Assembly (NCBI RefSeq): GCF_042685085.1
Contig: NZ_JBHUMM010000002.1
Span: 186,001-250,000 of the forward strand
From: Marinicrinis sediminis
GTDB lineage: Bacteria; Bacillota; Bacilli; Paenibacillales; KCTC-33676
Reading direction: 5' to 3'
DNA: 64,000 nucleotides
How positions within the stretch are numbered: position 1 is the stretch's first letter; every line of letters starts with the position of its first letter. Below, one piece after another: positions 53,467 to 62,342 of the stretch. A program made the translations under genes and the position numbers. The notes beneath the pieces are model-generated. The model was not told where the DNA came from. It saw only the letters and a list, made by a program, of their open reading frames with translations, and did no database searches.

Positions 53467-53698
53467 TTTATGCTTCCCCTCCAGCTTTATTTGAAACTGC
53501 TATATGAAAACTACCTGAAGATCGGTATGTCCTCTTTATTCGCGTTCCATTTTGCTTTCTGAATTGAAGACCGCCACCCCTGCATGCGGAACGGTCTGAA
53601 TTTGCAACCCCTTCATTATATTGAAAAGGCAATTTTTCGTCAATTGTGCAGGAGACCTTAATTTTTTATTGTACAGAAAAGATGTTTCCAGTACAAGC

Positions 53699-54667
53699 TC
53701 AGGGTTGTATCCGATACATCGCACGCATGCATTCCTTCATCCATTCATAGCTGCGTACCCATGCCTCGGCATCCGCTTCCTTAATCCCGTACATTGGTGC
53801 GATTTCTTCCGGTGCGGTCTGTGTCTCATCCATCGATTGCAGCGCAATGACATGCAGCGCACAGGCCCATACGTTGCGCTTCGCTGAAGCCTCCTCCAAC
53901 AAATCGCGATAAAAAGAAGTCCCGAATATCGAGGTTACATATTCTTTCCATATTTGCTCGGCAAAATAAGCGAGGGATGGATGATAAATTTCACAGACTT
54001 CCTTGACCTTCTCCAATATATGGATCAGAGACTCCGGAAAATCCGCCAGCTCTACCGGCACATCGGATATGCGAACCTGCACCTCTTCTCCGTAACGACG
54101 AAAGGCCACTTCCCCTCTCGCCTTGCGAAGCTTCAACGTTTGCAGCAGCTTGTATTGCAGGATGGGATGTTCATATTGTTGCAATTGCTTCTTCAATCTC
54201 GCATTGATGTCCTTGTGGTCCAAATGGACAAGTTGCTCCAGAGCCAGCCATTTTTTCTCAAACGATGCGTCTGATCCGTGTTCGAGACGATCGAGCAGCC
54301 GCTTCACACTCTCCGGGTTGCTTGCCTGTTTTTGTTTCATCAGTTCCTCGTGCAGCTCTGCCTCCGATTCCAGTTCCCCGTCGTCATCGTCGTCATCCCC
54401 GTCTCGCTCATCGTCCGTTTGCAGATCGTCAGTTGGCGTGGAAGCTGAGGACGGGCTGCTCCCCGGGAATTGCTGTTCCAGCCAAAGAACCAGCATGGAC
54501 CATTCCTCTCTGGTCTGTTCGTCCTGACCCTGACAACGAAGCAAAAAACGCAGCAGCGCTTTAGCTTCACTGTATTTTTCGGTTTCCAGATATTTCGTTA
54601 GCTCAAACTGGTAGTATTCGATTGTTTTGGGTAGCAATACGACATTGCTTTCTTTCTGTTCGTGCAT
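53699..54667 (-). CDS. YsoA-like TPR/helical protein
   Basis: A 322-aa soluble helical protein. Residues 1-65 and 110-200 look like TPR-type helices (YYQFELTKYLETEKYSEAKALLRFLL; RLLDRLEHGSDASFEKKWLALEQLV). Between them lies a highly acidic run of Asp and Glu (about 82-105). The C-terminal 100 residues contain a conserved-looking helical bundle (HPSLAYFAEQIWKEYV, WACALHVIALQ). In B. subtilis YsoA, a TPR-containing protein of unknown role, is encoded next to tig; position and layout agree, so I propose the same family. Start ATG at 54667 has only a weak GGGGTG upstream. Confidence 0.75.
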   Translation of the reverse strand: MHEQKESNVVLLPKTIEYYQFELTKYLETEKYSEAKALLRFLLRCQGQDEQTREEWSMLVLWLEQQFPGSSPSSASTPTDDLQTDDERDGDDDDDDGELESEAELHEELMKQKQASNPESVKRLLDRLEHGSDASFEKKWLALEQLVHLDHKDINARLKKQLQQYEHPILQYKLLQTLKLRKARGEVAFRRYGEEVQVRISDVPVELADFPESLIHILEKVKEVCEIYHPSLAYFAEQIWKEYVTSIFGTSFYRDLLEEASAKRNVWACALHVIALQSMDETQTAPEEIAPMYGIKEADAEAWVRSYEWMKECMRAMYRIQP

Positions 54668-54839
54668 CTGTGCTGCACCCCCTTCTCTCCGGAATCAGAC
54701 CTAGATGAAGGCGACCAATAAATGGACCGGATTCCGGGCTAGACAAAACCTCTGCCACCTATTATAATATTGAATTGCTGACAGTCAAGAATGCCTGTGG
54801 GCAGCCGTTATAAAGCGCCCATTTCTTTCGAAAAAAAAC

Positions 54840-54868
54840 TTGCATTCATTCTGCTTCCGTGATAAGAT
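54840..54868 (+). promoter_or_regulatory. Promoter of tRNA-Arg
   Basis: TTGCAT (54840-54845), a 17-base spacer and TAAGAT (54863-54868). Transcription would start about 35 bases before the mature tRNA. Confidence 0.65.
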
Positions 54869-54908
54869 ACTCCTTGCGTCTGACAAAACAGATGCAGGTT
54901 ACTAGCCT

Positions 54909-54985
<77 letters not shown>

Positions 54986-55010
54986 TTCTTTTCTAATTAT
55001 ATACATAGAT

Positions 55011-55041
55011 GAACCACCCTGTGACCAGGGTGGTTTTTTTG
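55011..55041. terminator. Terminator after tRNA-Arg
   Basis: ACCACCCT and AGGGTGGT form an eight-bp stem with a six-base loop followed by seven T residues on the plus strand. It ends one base before the stop of the Zn-ribbon gene on the other strand. Confidence 0.9.
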
Positions 55042-55281
55042 TTATCCGAACAGCACATCCATGATGTTACCGAGCTGACCCGACTTTCCATTTAAAATTT
55101 TCGGGTTGTACACCTCGACATACCCGCATCCCTCACAGCTCACAAACAAAAACCGATTATGCTGGATGTCGAACATCTTGCTCAAACCCGTTCCAGTCAT
55201 GGCCACTTCCTTGGCTACACATGCATGACCTGCACATTTAACACACTTGAAGTTCTTTTCAATCGCCTGTTGGGCATCCAT
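55042..55281 (-). CDS. Zn-ribbon nucleic-acid-binding-type protein (PF09855-like)
   Basis: A 79-aa protein with two CxxC pairs, CVKC near residue 13 and CEGC near residue 49, separated by MTGTGLSKMFDIQHNRFLFVSC. This spacing fits the zinc_ribbon_13/DUF2082 family, described as Zn-ribbon proteins with possible nucleic-acid binding, without known role. The C-terminus is GKSGQLGNIMDVLFG. Convergent with the tRNA gene. ATG at 55281 follows GGGAGG. Confidence 0.8.
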   Translation of the reverse strand: MDAQQAIEKNFKCVKCAGHACVAKEVAMTGTGLSKMFDIQHNRFLFVSCEGCGYVEVYNPKILNGKSGQLGNIMDVLFG

Positions 55282-55443
55282 CCCCTGATTCCTCCCTGTT
55301 TATCATTCTGCCTACTTATACGCAAGGAAGTCCCAGTGGTTTCATATTCTGTAAGCAAACAGACGCTGTTCGCCAATTGTTCAGTTCATGCGTTATCAAA
55401 TTCTCTAGATATCCTATTAGTATGCTATCAGATGCTCGAATGC

Positions 55444-55869
55444 TCAAGGCTTGAAAGGTCTTGCATCCAGTTGTTCCCGAATATCTCCGTAAGCGAGAAC
55501 CTGTTCCAGCCATTGCTGCTCCTTATGGCTGGCAGGCACCTCATCGCGCTGCATGCCCTGATTGACTCCCAGATCCTCAACACCCATGCCCAGTCCCTGA
55601 TGTGCGCCTCCCGCAGCCTGTTGAGATGACTGAGTCACTTGTGACGTTACATCCTCATAAGCGTGGTGCATATCATTGTTATACCAGTCCAGCTCAGGAT
55701 TGGCATCATTGCGAAACAGGCGATGAATGCGATACTGGCCATTCAGCGCCCGATCGACGTACAACTGATAAAGGGGATGCTCTCCCTGCTCCACTTCTAC
55801 ACTGATCAGCGCATAGCTCTCCCCCTGATCTTCGACCATTCCTTGAAATACCGCTTTTTTTACATTCAT
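55444..55869 (-). CDS. Hypothetical protein
   Basis: A 141-aa protein without signal or membrane helix. The first half looks like a small beta-rich fold (AVFQGMVEDQGESYALISVEV, LYQLYVDRALNGQYRIHRLFRND). The second half is Gln- and Gly-rich (SQVTQSSQQAAGGAHQGLG). I do not recognise it. ATG at 55869 follows GAGAGGTGG by seven bases, which decides the start; the frame is open further upstream but without a ribosome site. Confidence 0.7.
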   Translation of the reverse strand: MNVKKAVFQGMVEDQGESYALISVEVEQGEHPLYQLYVDRALNGQYRIHRLFRNDANPELDWYNNDMHHAYEDVTSQVTQSSQQAAGGAHQGLGMGVEDLGVNQGMQRDEVPASHKEQQWLEQVLAYGDIREQLDARPFKP

Positions 55870-56012
55870 GCTTATCCACCTCTCTAAGCAATTGATAGGC
55901 TCAGTATTTCCTCGGACCGTCTCTCTCATTCGAATAGCCGCTACCCGGATCGTCCATACTAGATGACAGCTTCGTCTGATTGGCAGAGATTGTAATGAAA
56001 GGATGTGCACGC

Positions 56013-56276
56013 ATGTTGGGACCCCTTAAATTTACCATCATCCTTACTGTCGGCTCCTCACTGATCTGTCTCTATCATTGGCTTGGGTATGACCATGACC
56101 ATATTGTCCTGATGCAGGCCAGCATACCTGCATGGATTCTTCCTTTATTTGTCGATATTCAGCAAATGAACAAGTACCTTTTCTATACCTTGTCGGTGGG
56201 CTCCTGGTTCGGTGTAGGCCTCCTGATGGATCTGGCCGTTAGAAAATATCGGCATGGGAACCGCTCCCGTGTGTAA
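56013..56276 (+). CDS. Small membrane protein, function unknown
   Basis: An 87-aa protein with two hydrophobic helices (about 6-24 and 57-77) and a short loop with YDHDHIVLMQASIPAWILP between, ending in a basic tail RKYRHGNRSRV. It probably spans the membrane twice. No family recognised. ATG at 56013 lies eight bases after AAAGGATG. It lies upstream of asnB on the same strand, 148 bases away. Confidence 0.65.
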   Translation: MLGPLKFTIILTVGSSLICLYHWLGYDHDHIVLMQASIPAWILPLFVDIQQMNKYLFYTLSVGSWFGVGLLMDLAVRKYRHGNRSRV

Positions 56277-56424
56277 GACACCATGATGCAGAGGTTCGTG
56301 ACACCTTCCCTTTCACCAAGTGAATAGCCCGGACAGACATCATTCCTTCCTCCGCTGCATAGACATTTATATCGACAACGGTCACTGTATGCAGCTCACA
56401 GATCTGAAGAGAGGAATGAAGAAC

Positions 56425-58269
56425 ATGTGCGGGATTACCGGATGGGTGGATTGGAAAAAGGATCTCAGGCACTATCCGAAATTGCTGGAGGAAATGACAA
56501 AAACCATGATTCCGCGCGGTCCTGATGCCGAGGGGATTTTTTTATCTGAACATTGCGGCCTCGGCCATCGGCGACTGAGCGTCATTGATCCGGAAAATGG
56601 CGCCCAGCCCATGAGCAGACAAATTGGACCGTGGAAATATACGATTGCTTATAATGGCGAGTTGTATAATGCGCCAGAACTTCGGCAGGAACTGCGTTGT
56701 CTGGGCTACACGTTTCAGACACACTGCGACACGGAAGTTCTGTTGCTGGCGTATATGGAGTGGGGAAAGAAATGCCTCGATCGGTTAAACGGCATTTTTG
56801 CATTTGCGGTGTGGGATGAGAAGGAAAAAAAATGCTTCCTTGCCCGTGATCGGGTCGGGGTAAAGCCCCTGTTTTATTCCGATGCGCACGGTGCCCTTCT
56901 GTTCGGCTCGGAGCCCAAGTCTATTCTGGCTCATCCTGCCTTTCAGCCGGAAATCGATGCAGAAGGTTTGGCGGAAATATTTGCGATGGGACCCGCACGA
57001 ACGCCCGGACACGGGGTCTACCGCAACATGAATGAACTGAAGCCCGGCTATTTCCTGGAATTTACCCACAGCGGCACCTCCCTGTACCCGTACTGGAAAC
57101 TGACGAGTGCCGCACACGAACATGCCATTGAACATACCGCAGCGGTCGTGCAGGGCATTCTGGAGGATACCGTACAGCGACAGCTGATCTCCGATGTTCC
57201 TGTCTGTACGTTGCTGTCAGGCGGATTGGATTCCAGTGCACTGACTACCCTCGCCTCTAATAAATACAAGCAGGATGGCAAAGCGCCCATCCATACGTTT
57301 TCCGTCGACTATGCAGACAATGATAAGCATTTCAAATCCAGTGCATTTACCCCGAACAGTGACCAGCCCTGGATTCAGCGCATGACAGAATATCTCGGCA
57401 CGGAGCACCACCGGATTGAATTTGATACCCCGGAGTTGATCGGCGCACTGCAGGATGTCGTTCATGCACGGGATCTGCCGGGAATGGCAGATGTCGATGC
57501 CTCCCTGCTGCTGTTCTGCCGGGAAATCAAGAAGGAGGCCACGGTCGCGATATCCGGGGAAGCGGCAGATGAAGTGTTCGGCGGGTATCCTTGGTTTCAT
57601 CGGGAAGATGCGCTACAGGCCGATACCTTCCCGTGGTCTCTCAAGCTGAAGGAACGGATGGCGGTTATGTCCCCGCTGCTGATCGACATGATCCAGCCTG
57701 AACAGTATGTGAGCAGACGATATCAGGAAGCACTCGCGGAAGTGCCGCATCTGCAGGGAGAAACAGCCGAACAGAAACGAATGAGAGAAATGTCCTATCT
57801 GAATATTACACGCTTTATGCCCACTCTGCTGGACCGCAAGGATCGCATGAGCATGCGTGTCGGGCTAGAGGTTCGCGTTCCTTTTTGTGATCATCGCTTG
57901 ATCGAATATGTATGGAACATTCCCTGGGAGATGAAAACGGCAGGTGAGCGGGAAAAAGGCATTTTACGCAGGGCACTGAGAGGCGTATTGCCAGAGGATG
58001 TGCTAAAGCGCAAGAAAAGCCCTTACCCCAAAACACACAATCCCAATTACGCGGCCGGTGTGAAGGCATGGATGGCAGACATCCTCGAAGATCCCGATTC
58101 GCCGATCCTACCTTTTATCAACGTGGAGCAGTTGAAGAAGTGGGCCCATGCTTCCCAGGATCAATTCAATATCCCCTGGTTCGGCCAACTCATGACCGGA
58201 CCGCAAATGTTTGCTTATCTTGCTCAAGTCAATTATTGGCTGAAGCACTATGAAGTACGTGTCGTCTGA
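56425..58269 (+). CDS. asnB: Asparagine synthetase (glutamine-hydrolysing)
   Basis: A 614-aa class B asparagine synthetase. The N-terminal cysteine nucleophile follows the initiator Met (MCGITGW). Glutaminase markers are RGPDAEG and YNGELYN; the synthetase domain has the ATP pyrophosphatase motif LLSGGLDSSALTT and later SGEAADEVFGGYPW and RKDRMSMRVGLEVRVPF. At 614 aa it matches B. subtilis AsnO (YisO), the sporulation-linked paralogue, in length, but sequence alone cannot decide which paralogue it is. ATG at 56425 follows GAGAGGAATGAAGAAC; the upstream frame has no N-terminal Cys. It is alone on the plus strand. Confidence 0.95.
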   Translation: MCGITGWVDWKKDLRHYPKLLEEMTKTMIPRGPDAEGIFLSEHCGLGHRRLSVIDPENGAQPMSRQIGPWKYTIAYNGELYNAPELRQELRCLGYTFQTHCDTEVLLLAYMEWGKKCLDRLNGIFAFAVWDEKEKKCFLARDRVGVKPLFYSDAHGALLFGSEPKSILAHPAFQPEIDAEGLAEIFAMGPARTPGHGVYRNMNELKPGYFLEFTHSGTSLYPYWKLTSAAHEHAIEHTAAVVQGILEDTVQRQLISDVPVCTLLSGGLDSSALTTLASNKYKQDGKAPIHTFSVDYADNDKHFKSSAFTPNSDQPWIQRMTEYLGTEHHRIEFDTPELIGALQDVVHARDLPGMADVDASLLLFCREIKKEATVAISGEAADEVFGGYPWFHREDALQADTFPWSLKLKERMAVMSPLLIDMIQPEQYVSRRYQEALAEVPHLQGETAEQKRMREMSYLNITRFMPTLLDRKDRMSMRVGLEVRVPFCDHRLIEYVWNIPWEMKTAGEREKGILRRALRGVLPEDVLKRKKSPYPKTHNPNYAAGVKAWMADILEDPDSPILPFINVEQLKKWAHASQDQFNIPWFGQLMTGPQMFAYLAQVNYWLKHYEVRVV

Positions 58270-58335
58270 ATGAAGGGTACCAGCTGAAACTCGACGGCAA
58301 CCTGTAATGGTTCCGGGTCACATAAATAGCCACTC

Positions 58336-58398
58336 AAAAAAACCTGCTGCAGGTCCCTCACAGCTCACAACCGTGATGGCATCCAACAGCAGGTTTTT
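58336..58398. terminator. Bidirectional terminator between asnB and rdgB
   Basis: AAAAAACCTGCTG and CAGCAGGTTTTT pair to form a 12-bp stem closing a 37-base loop; A and T runs on both sides. It lies between the convergent genes asnB and rdgB. Confidence 0.8.
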
Positions 58399-58426
58399 GG
58401 GGTTGAAATAACAATGAATCCAGCAG

Positions 58427-59047
58427 CTATGGTGATGGCTTCCCGATTTGGGCAGCCAAATAATCTTTCATTTTCATAAAGGCTCTCGCCCGGTGGCTGA
58501 CCTGGTTTTTCTCATCTGGAGCCGCTTCTGCGAATGTTTTGTCCAGCTGTGGCACATAAAATAATGGGTCATATCCAAACCCGTGCTCGCCACTTGGCTC
58601 TTGCTGGATCATGCCCTCACATTCCCCTCGTACCGCGTGTTCCGTGCCCATCTTGGCATCCACATAAGACAGCACACAGACAAATCGCGCTTCTCGCTGC
58701 TCCATTCCTTCCATCTCGCGCAGCAGCTTGGCATTGTTTTCCGCATCTGTTGCCTGCTCACCGGCATATCTCGCCGAGTAAACGCCCGGAGCGTCATCCA
58801 GAGCATGAACACATAAGCCGGAATCATCGGCCAGCACCGGAACCTGCAGGAACGCGGATGTTTCCCTCGCCTTTTTCAACGAGTTCTCTTCAAAAGTTCG
58901 TCCGTCCTCTACCACCTCTGGCGCCTCCGGAAAATCCGGGAGGCCCTTGATCGTATAACCAAGCGGCTCCAGCAAAGTTTTAAATTCAGCAATCTTTCCT
59001 TTGTTTCCCGATGCAATCACGATGGTTTGAGGCTGGGAATCAGGCAT
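58427..59047 (-). CDS. rdgB: RdgB/HAM1 XTP/dITP pyrophosphatase
   Basis: A 206-aa enzyme that hydrolyses inosine and xanthosine triphosphates, keeping them out of DNA and RNA. Family motifs: ASGNKGKIAEFKTLL, FEENSLKKARETS, VLADDSGLCVHALDDAPGVYSARYAG and GFGYDPLFYVPQ, with SHRARAFMKMKDYL at the end. Its ATG overlaps the rph stop by eight bases, as in the rph-rdgB pairs of Bacillales. It is the last gene of the gerM/rph/rdgB side. Confidence 0.96.
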   Translation of the reverse strand: MPDSQPQTIVIASGNKGKIAEFKTLLEPLGYTIKGLPDFPEAPEVVEDGRTFEENSLKKARETSAFLQVPVLADDSGLCVHALDDAPGVYSARYAGEQATDAENNAKLLREMEGMEQREARFVCVLSYVDAKMGTEHAVRGECEGMIQQEPSGEHGFGYDPLFYVPQLDKTFAEAAPDEKNQVSHRARAFMKMKDYLAAQIGKPSP

Positions 59048-59792
59048 GGGTCACGGCTCCAATCTTGTCTCCAATGGTGCCCAGTACCTGCTTTTGCCGT
59101 TCGATCATGTCCTGGATGCCTTTCTCTGCCAGCCCCATCATGCTGTTCAGCTCATCCTTCGTAAAAGGTGCCTCTTCGCCTGTCCCTTGCAGTTCCACGA
59201 AAGCACCTTTGCCGGTCATGACGACATTCATATCTACTTTTGCTGTGGAATCCTCCGCATAATTCAGATCCAGCATGGCCTGGTTGCCCACAATGCCGAC
59301 ACTGACGGATGCCAAATAATCGGTAATCGGAAATTTGTTCAGCTTGTGCTGCTCGCTGATCTTCCCAACAGCCAAGGCCAGCGCCACAAATGCACCCGTA
59401 ATCGAAGTTGTTCTTGTTCCTCCATCGGCCTGGATGACATCACAATCCAAATGGATCGTCCGCTCTCCCAGCGCTTCCAGATTGACGACGGACCGCAGCG
59501 CCCGACCGATCAAACGCTGGATTTCCATCGTTCTGCCACTGAGCTTCCCGCGATTCGCTTCCCGCTGGTTGCGCGTCTGGGTGGCTCTTGGCAGCATGGA
59601 ATATTCTGCGGTTACCCAGCCTTTGCCTTGTCCTTTCAGAAAAGGGGGTACCCGTTCCTCTACACTCGCTGTGCATATGACCTTCGTGTCCCCGGCTTCG
59701 ATCATGACGGAACCTTCCGCATATTTATTTACATGGGGGGTCATGGTGATGGTTCTCAGTTCATCTGCTTTTCTACTGTCTACTCGCAACAT
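59040..59792 (-). CDS. rph: RNase PH
   Basis: A 250-aa phosphorolytic 3' exonuclease that trims tRNA precursors. Markers: RKADELRTITMTPHVNKYAEGSVMIE, RATQTRNQREANRGKLSGRTMEIQRLIGRALR, VIQADGGTRTTSITGAFVAL and VGIVGNQAMLDLNYAEDSTAKVDMN. ATG at 59792 follows AGGAG. It overlaps rdgB. In B. subtilis gerM and rph are adjacent; here a secreted copper-amine-oxidase-N-like protein gene with its own terminator lies between them. Confidence 0.96.
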   Translation of the reverse strand: MLRVDSRKADELRTITMTPHVNKYAEGSVMIEAGDTKVICTASVEERVPPFLKGQGKGWVTAEYSMLPRATQTRNQREANRGKLSGRTMEIQRLIGRALRSVVNLEALGERTIHLDCDVIQADGGTRTTSITGAFVALALAVGKISEQHKLNKFPITDYLASVSVGIVGNQAMLDLNYAEDSTAKVDMNVVMTGKGAFVELQGTGEEAPFTKDELNSMMGLAEKGIQDMIERQKQVLGTIGDKIGAVTHA

Positions 59793-59931
59793 TATGCTCC
59801 TCCTATACGCTCACTGGCTGCAATTGTAAGGCTTCGTCCGACTCCCTTATTTTAACAAAGCCAGGATTGACATTCATTATAACACAAGAAGACGGCAGCG
59901 TTCACTCGTTGTAGTATGTGTTGTTCCCATG

Positions 59932-59982
59932 AAAAAACTGCATGAAAGACACCATTTGTTGTGTCGTCCTTCATACAGTTTT
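59932..59982 (-). terminator. Terminator of the 60.0-60.9 kb gene
   Basis: AAAACTG...ATGAA..GACAC and GTGTC..TTCAT..CAGTTTT form a long, slightly mismatched stem with an eight-base loop, followed on the minus strand by TTTTTT. It lies about 30 bases after the stop. Confidence 0.8.
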
Positions 59983-60012
59983 GCAGACTACGCCTGTTTC
60001 GCCATATGTGCG

Positions 60013-60897
60013 TTAAGACTTCGCATCCACACGCAATTCCCCTTCGATCGGGAGCAGGATCATGCGGTCTTCACCATAATAAATTTCGCGCACATTCTGA
60101 TATTCCCCATGTTCATCCACCAAGCCATAAAACAAGAGCTGAGCCATAAAATGATCATCAAAGTATACGTATCGTTTAAACGCCGGGTTGGTCCCCCATT
60201 CGCGTTCAGCGATCAGATCCATCTGCCATTTCAGTACGGCAAAGCCTTGATCAGACACTTCGTAATATCTTTGACTGTAGCCCGCATCATCCACAATAAA
60301 ACGCAGGGCCTCACCTTCTGGAAAAAAATACGCCGTACTATGATATCCTTCTCCATGTGCCAATTCCGGTACGTCGGCACTTTTCTTTTTGGGCAATGCG
60401 ATCGCCATTTTTCTTGCTTCTGTCAGATCCCCATGCATGAGTGTCTCGTATTGAGCCTGCGCCGCTGGTGTACGAACGATGACGCGATGGTCTTCAGTGA
60501 CATAATCGACGTACGCACCTAAGGTCTCGCCCACGAAACGAAGCGGCACATATGTAAAGCCGTCCTTGTTCACGACCGCGGTATCCAGCGGAACCTGCTT
60601 ATCGTTGACCGTGGCTGTCTGTTCTCCCTCTCGCAGGTAGACATACATGCTGTGATCTTTCGTATGAAACATGACGATACGTGTCTTGGGATCATAGGCA
60701 AAAACAAGCCATGACGGATCGGTCAAGGCCCTTAGTTTAATCAACGTTCGCCCATCCACGATCATATAATCCTGGTTACTCTGAGGTACGCCGTTTATCA
60801 GAACCGAAAGAGCTGCATGGGCAGATGTACTCACAGGATACATGCCGTTCACCACTACACTGGCAAGTACAAGAAACAAACTTACGATTTTTTTCAT
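60013..60897 (-). CDS. Secreted protein with copper amine oxidase N-terminal-like domain
   Basis: A 294-aa exported protein. Signal peptide about 1-29 (MKKIVSLFLVLASVVVNG, cleaved near AHA). Residues 30-140 show the Cu_amine_oxidN1-type repeat pattern common in Paenibacillaceae: VLINGVPQSNQDYMIVDGRTLIKLRAL, then VNDKQVPLDTAVVNKDGFTYVPLRFVGETLGAYVDY. No copper oxidase catalytic domain follows; the C-terminal half is an unassigned beta-rich domain (YYEVSDQGFAVLKWQMDLIA). These modules are thought to act in the envelope. ATG at 60897 follows AAGGGGTG. Confidence 0.82.
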   Translation of the reverse strand: MKKIVSLFLVLASVVVNGMYPVSTSAHAALSVLINGVPQSNQDYMIVDGRTLIKLRALTDPSWLVFAYDPKTRIVMFHTKDHSMYVYLREGEQTATVNDKQVPLDTAVVNKDGFTYVPLRFVGETLGAYVDYVTEDHRVIVRTPAAQAQYETLMHGDLTEARKMAIALPKKKSADVPELAHGEGYHSTAYFFPEGEALRFIVDDAGYSQRYYEVSDQGFAVLKWQMDLIAEREWGTNPAFKRYVYFDDHFMAQLLFYGLVDEHGEYQNVREIYYGEDRMILLPIEGELRVDAKS

Positions 60898-60961
60898 TCT
60901 CTCACCCCTTAATGGTATACGCCATTCAAATCGCAAAGTTTCTGGAAAAAATGAAAATATA

Positions 60962-60997
60962 GAAAAACCGAGAAGGCACGCATGCGGCTTCCTCGGC
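60962..60997 (-). terminator. Terminator downstream of gerM
   Basis: CCGAGGAAG pairs with CTTCTCGG (one bulged base) above a GC-rich loop, followed on the minus strand by TTTTTC. It lies 86 bases after the gerM stop. Confidence 0.7.
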
Positions 60998-61082
60998 TTT
61001 GATCGATCATGTGTTGACTTACATATACCTGTTGTTGAATGCCACCTATTCTGAATGGCTGCAATTTGAATGAAGAACGATG

Positions 61083-62132
61083 CTACAATTCCAGACTGTT
61101 CACTTCGGTTGGACGAGTGACCGGTGACGCATATACATTTCCTTCATCTGTCTGGATGGCACCCTTTCCGCCCATCATCACCTGCACGTGCGAGGCGCCT
61201 GTCGTTTCTGTGAGGGAGAGAACAATCGACTGGATCAAATCTTCACTAACCACGCCTCCTGTCATCGCAGCCACACTCGCATCCAGTTCCACCTCAATGT
61301 GCCCTTCCGCTTGCTGGATACCGAGCAGCTTCGTATCTGCCGCCGTCAAGGAGATGAGACTGGAGAGTGGCAAGGGTCCGTTCAGCCACTGTTTCATGGA
61401 AGCTTCAGCCAAATTATCGGAATAGTCTACAAGACGCGTAACGGGAACAAGATACGCCATCTGATCATCGGTTTTATTTTGAAAATAGAGGGTGACCGCA
61501 CTGGCTTGAGCCAGATTCACACCATCCACCTTTTCCAGATTGATCCCCATTGCTCTCGTCAGGGCATCGTCCAGCGGGGTACCGTTTACCGGCATTTCCT
61601 TCAGCGGCTCTCCTTCTACCCAAATCTGTACCTGATCGATCGCGTCATAACTGGTTAGCGCCCAGGTGACCGCTTCCAGCAGATGCCGTTCATCCCCCGG
61701 ATTATAGCTGGTGAAATGCTCAGAGAAGTCAACGATGGCCAGGTTCTTGTCTTCAATAATATCCATGCCCAACACTTCTGTTCCGGCAGGCAAGATCGGG
61801 GTGAAACCATGCGGCAGCTGTTCCATGCCAGGCCCCTGATCGACCATATAAGCCAGCACTTGCTTGGCTACTCCCTCGCTGTGCGGAATACGGATGGTCA
61901 CAGGCACGACATAGTCCTGGGCATCCTTTACATACAAGGTCACCGGCATGTCTGAGCCAACATCCCCTTCTTCTCCCCATGACATGGTTTCTTCCAGTTC
62001 CGTGGATTCTTGTTCAGGAGGCGGATCAATCGACCGGTTTTCCTGGTTTGACCCGATCAATGAGCATCCTGACAAAATGAGCATCAGGATAAAACTGAAG
62101 ATCGCTGTCCGACGCCATTTATTTGTTTTCAT
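61083..62132 (-). CDS. gerM: GerM, spore germination lipoprotein with two GerMN domains
   Basis: A 349-aa lipoprotein. Signal sequence and lipobox LSGC at about residue 23, an acidic linker, then two GerMN domains (about 60-190 and 215-335). Each contains the expected strand-helix pattern: VTLYVKDAQDYVVPVTIRIP and LAIVDFSEHFTSYNPGDERHLLEAVTWAL in the first, VTLYFQNKTDDQMAYLVPVTR and GHIEVELDASVAAM in the second. In B. subtilis GerM is a mother-cell protein for spore cortex and germination and helps anchor the SpoIIIA-SpoIIQ channel. ATG at 62132 follows GGGAGG. No sigma-E promoter was convincing by eye. Confidence 0.92.
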   Translation of the reverse strand: MKTNKWRRTAIFSFILMLILSGCSLIGSNQENRSIDPPPEQESTELEETMSWGEEGDVGSDMPVTLYVKDAQDYVVPVTIRIPHSEGVAKQVLAYMVDQGPGMEQLPHGFTPILPAGTEVLGMDIIEDKNLAIVDFSEHFTSYNPGDERHLLEAVTWALTSYDAIDQVQIWVEGEPLKEMPVNGTPLDDALTRAMGINLEKVDGVNLAQASAVTLYFQNKTDDQMAYLVPVTRLVDYSDNLAEASMKQWLNGPLPLSSLISLTAADTKLLGIQQAEGHIEVELDASVAAMTGGVVSEDLIQSIVLSLTETTGASHVQVMMGGKGAIQTDEGNVYASPVTRPTEVNSLEL

Positions 62133-62342
62133 GAAAGATTCCTCCCTATTGGTTTGTAGTATATGTATACGAGCCTACGCTTGTTTTATAACTACTTTTT
62201 GTCCAAGCGTGAATGCTTCTGATTCTTTTGTACGTTTCATTCATGTTTTCGTGATCCAGAGGAAACACTACACGCAGTATCCACAGGTCAATCCCTCAGA
62301 TCATCCCATGCTAATTCGAAGCGAAGAAAGGACCGATTTTCA

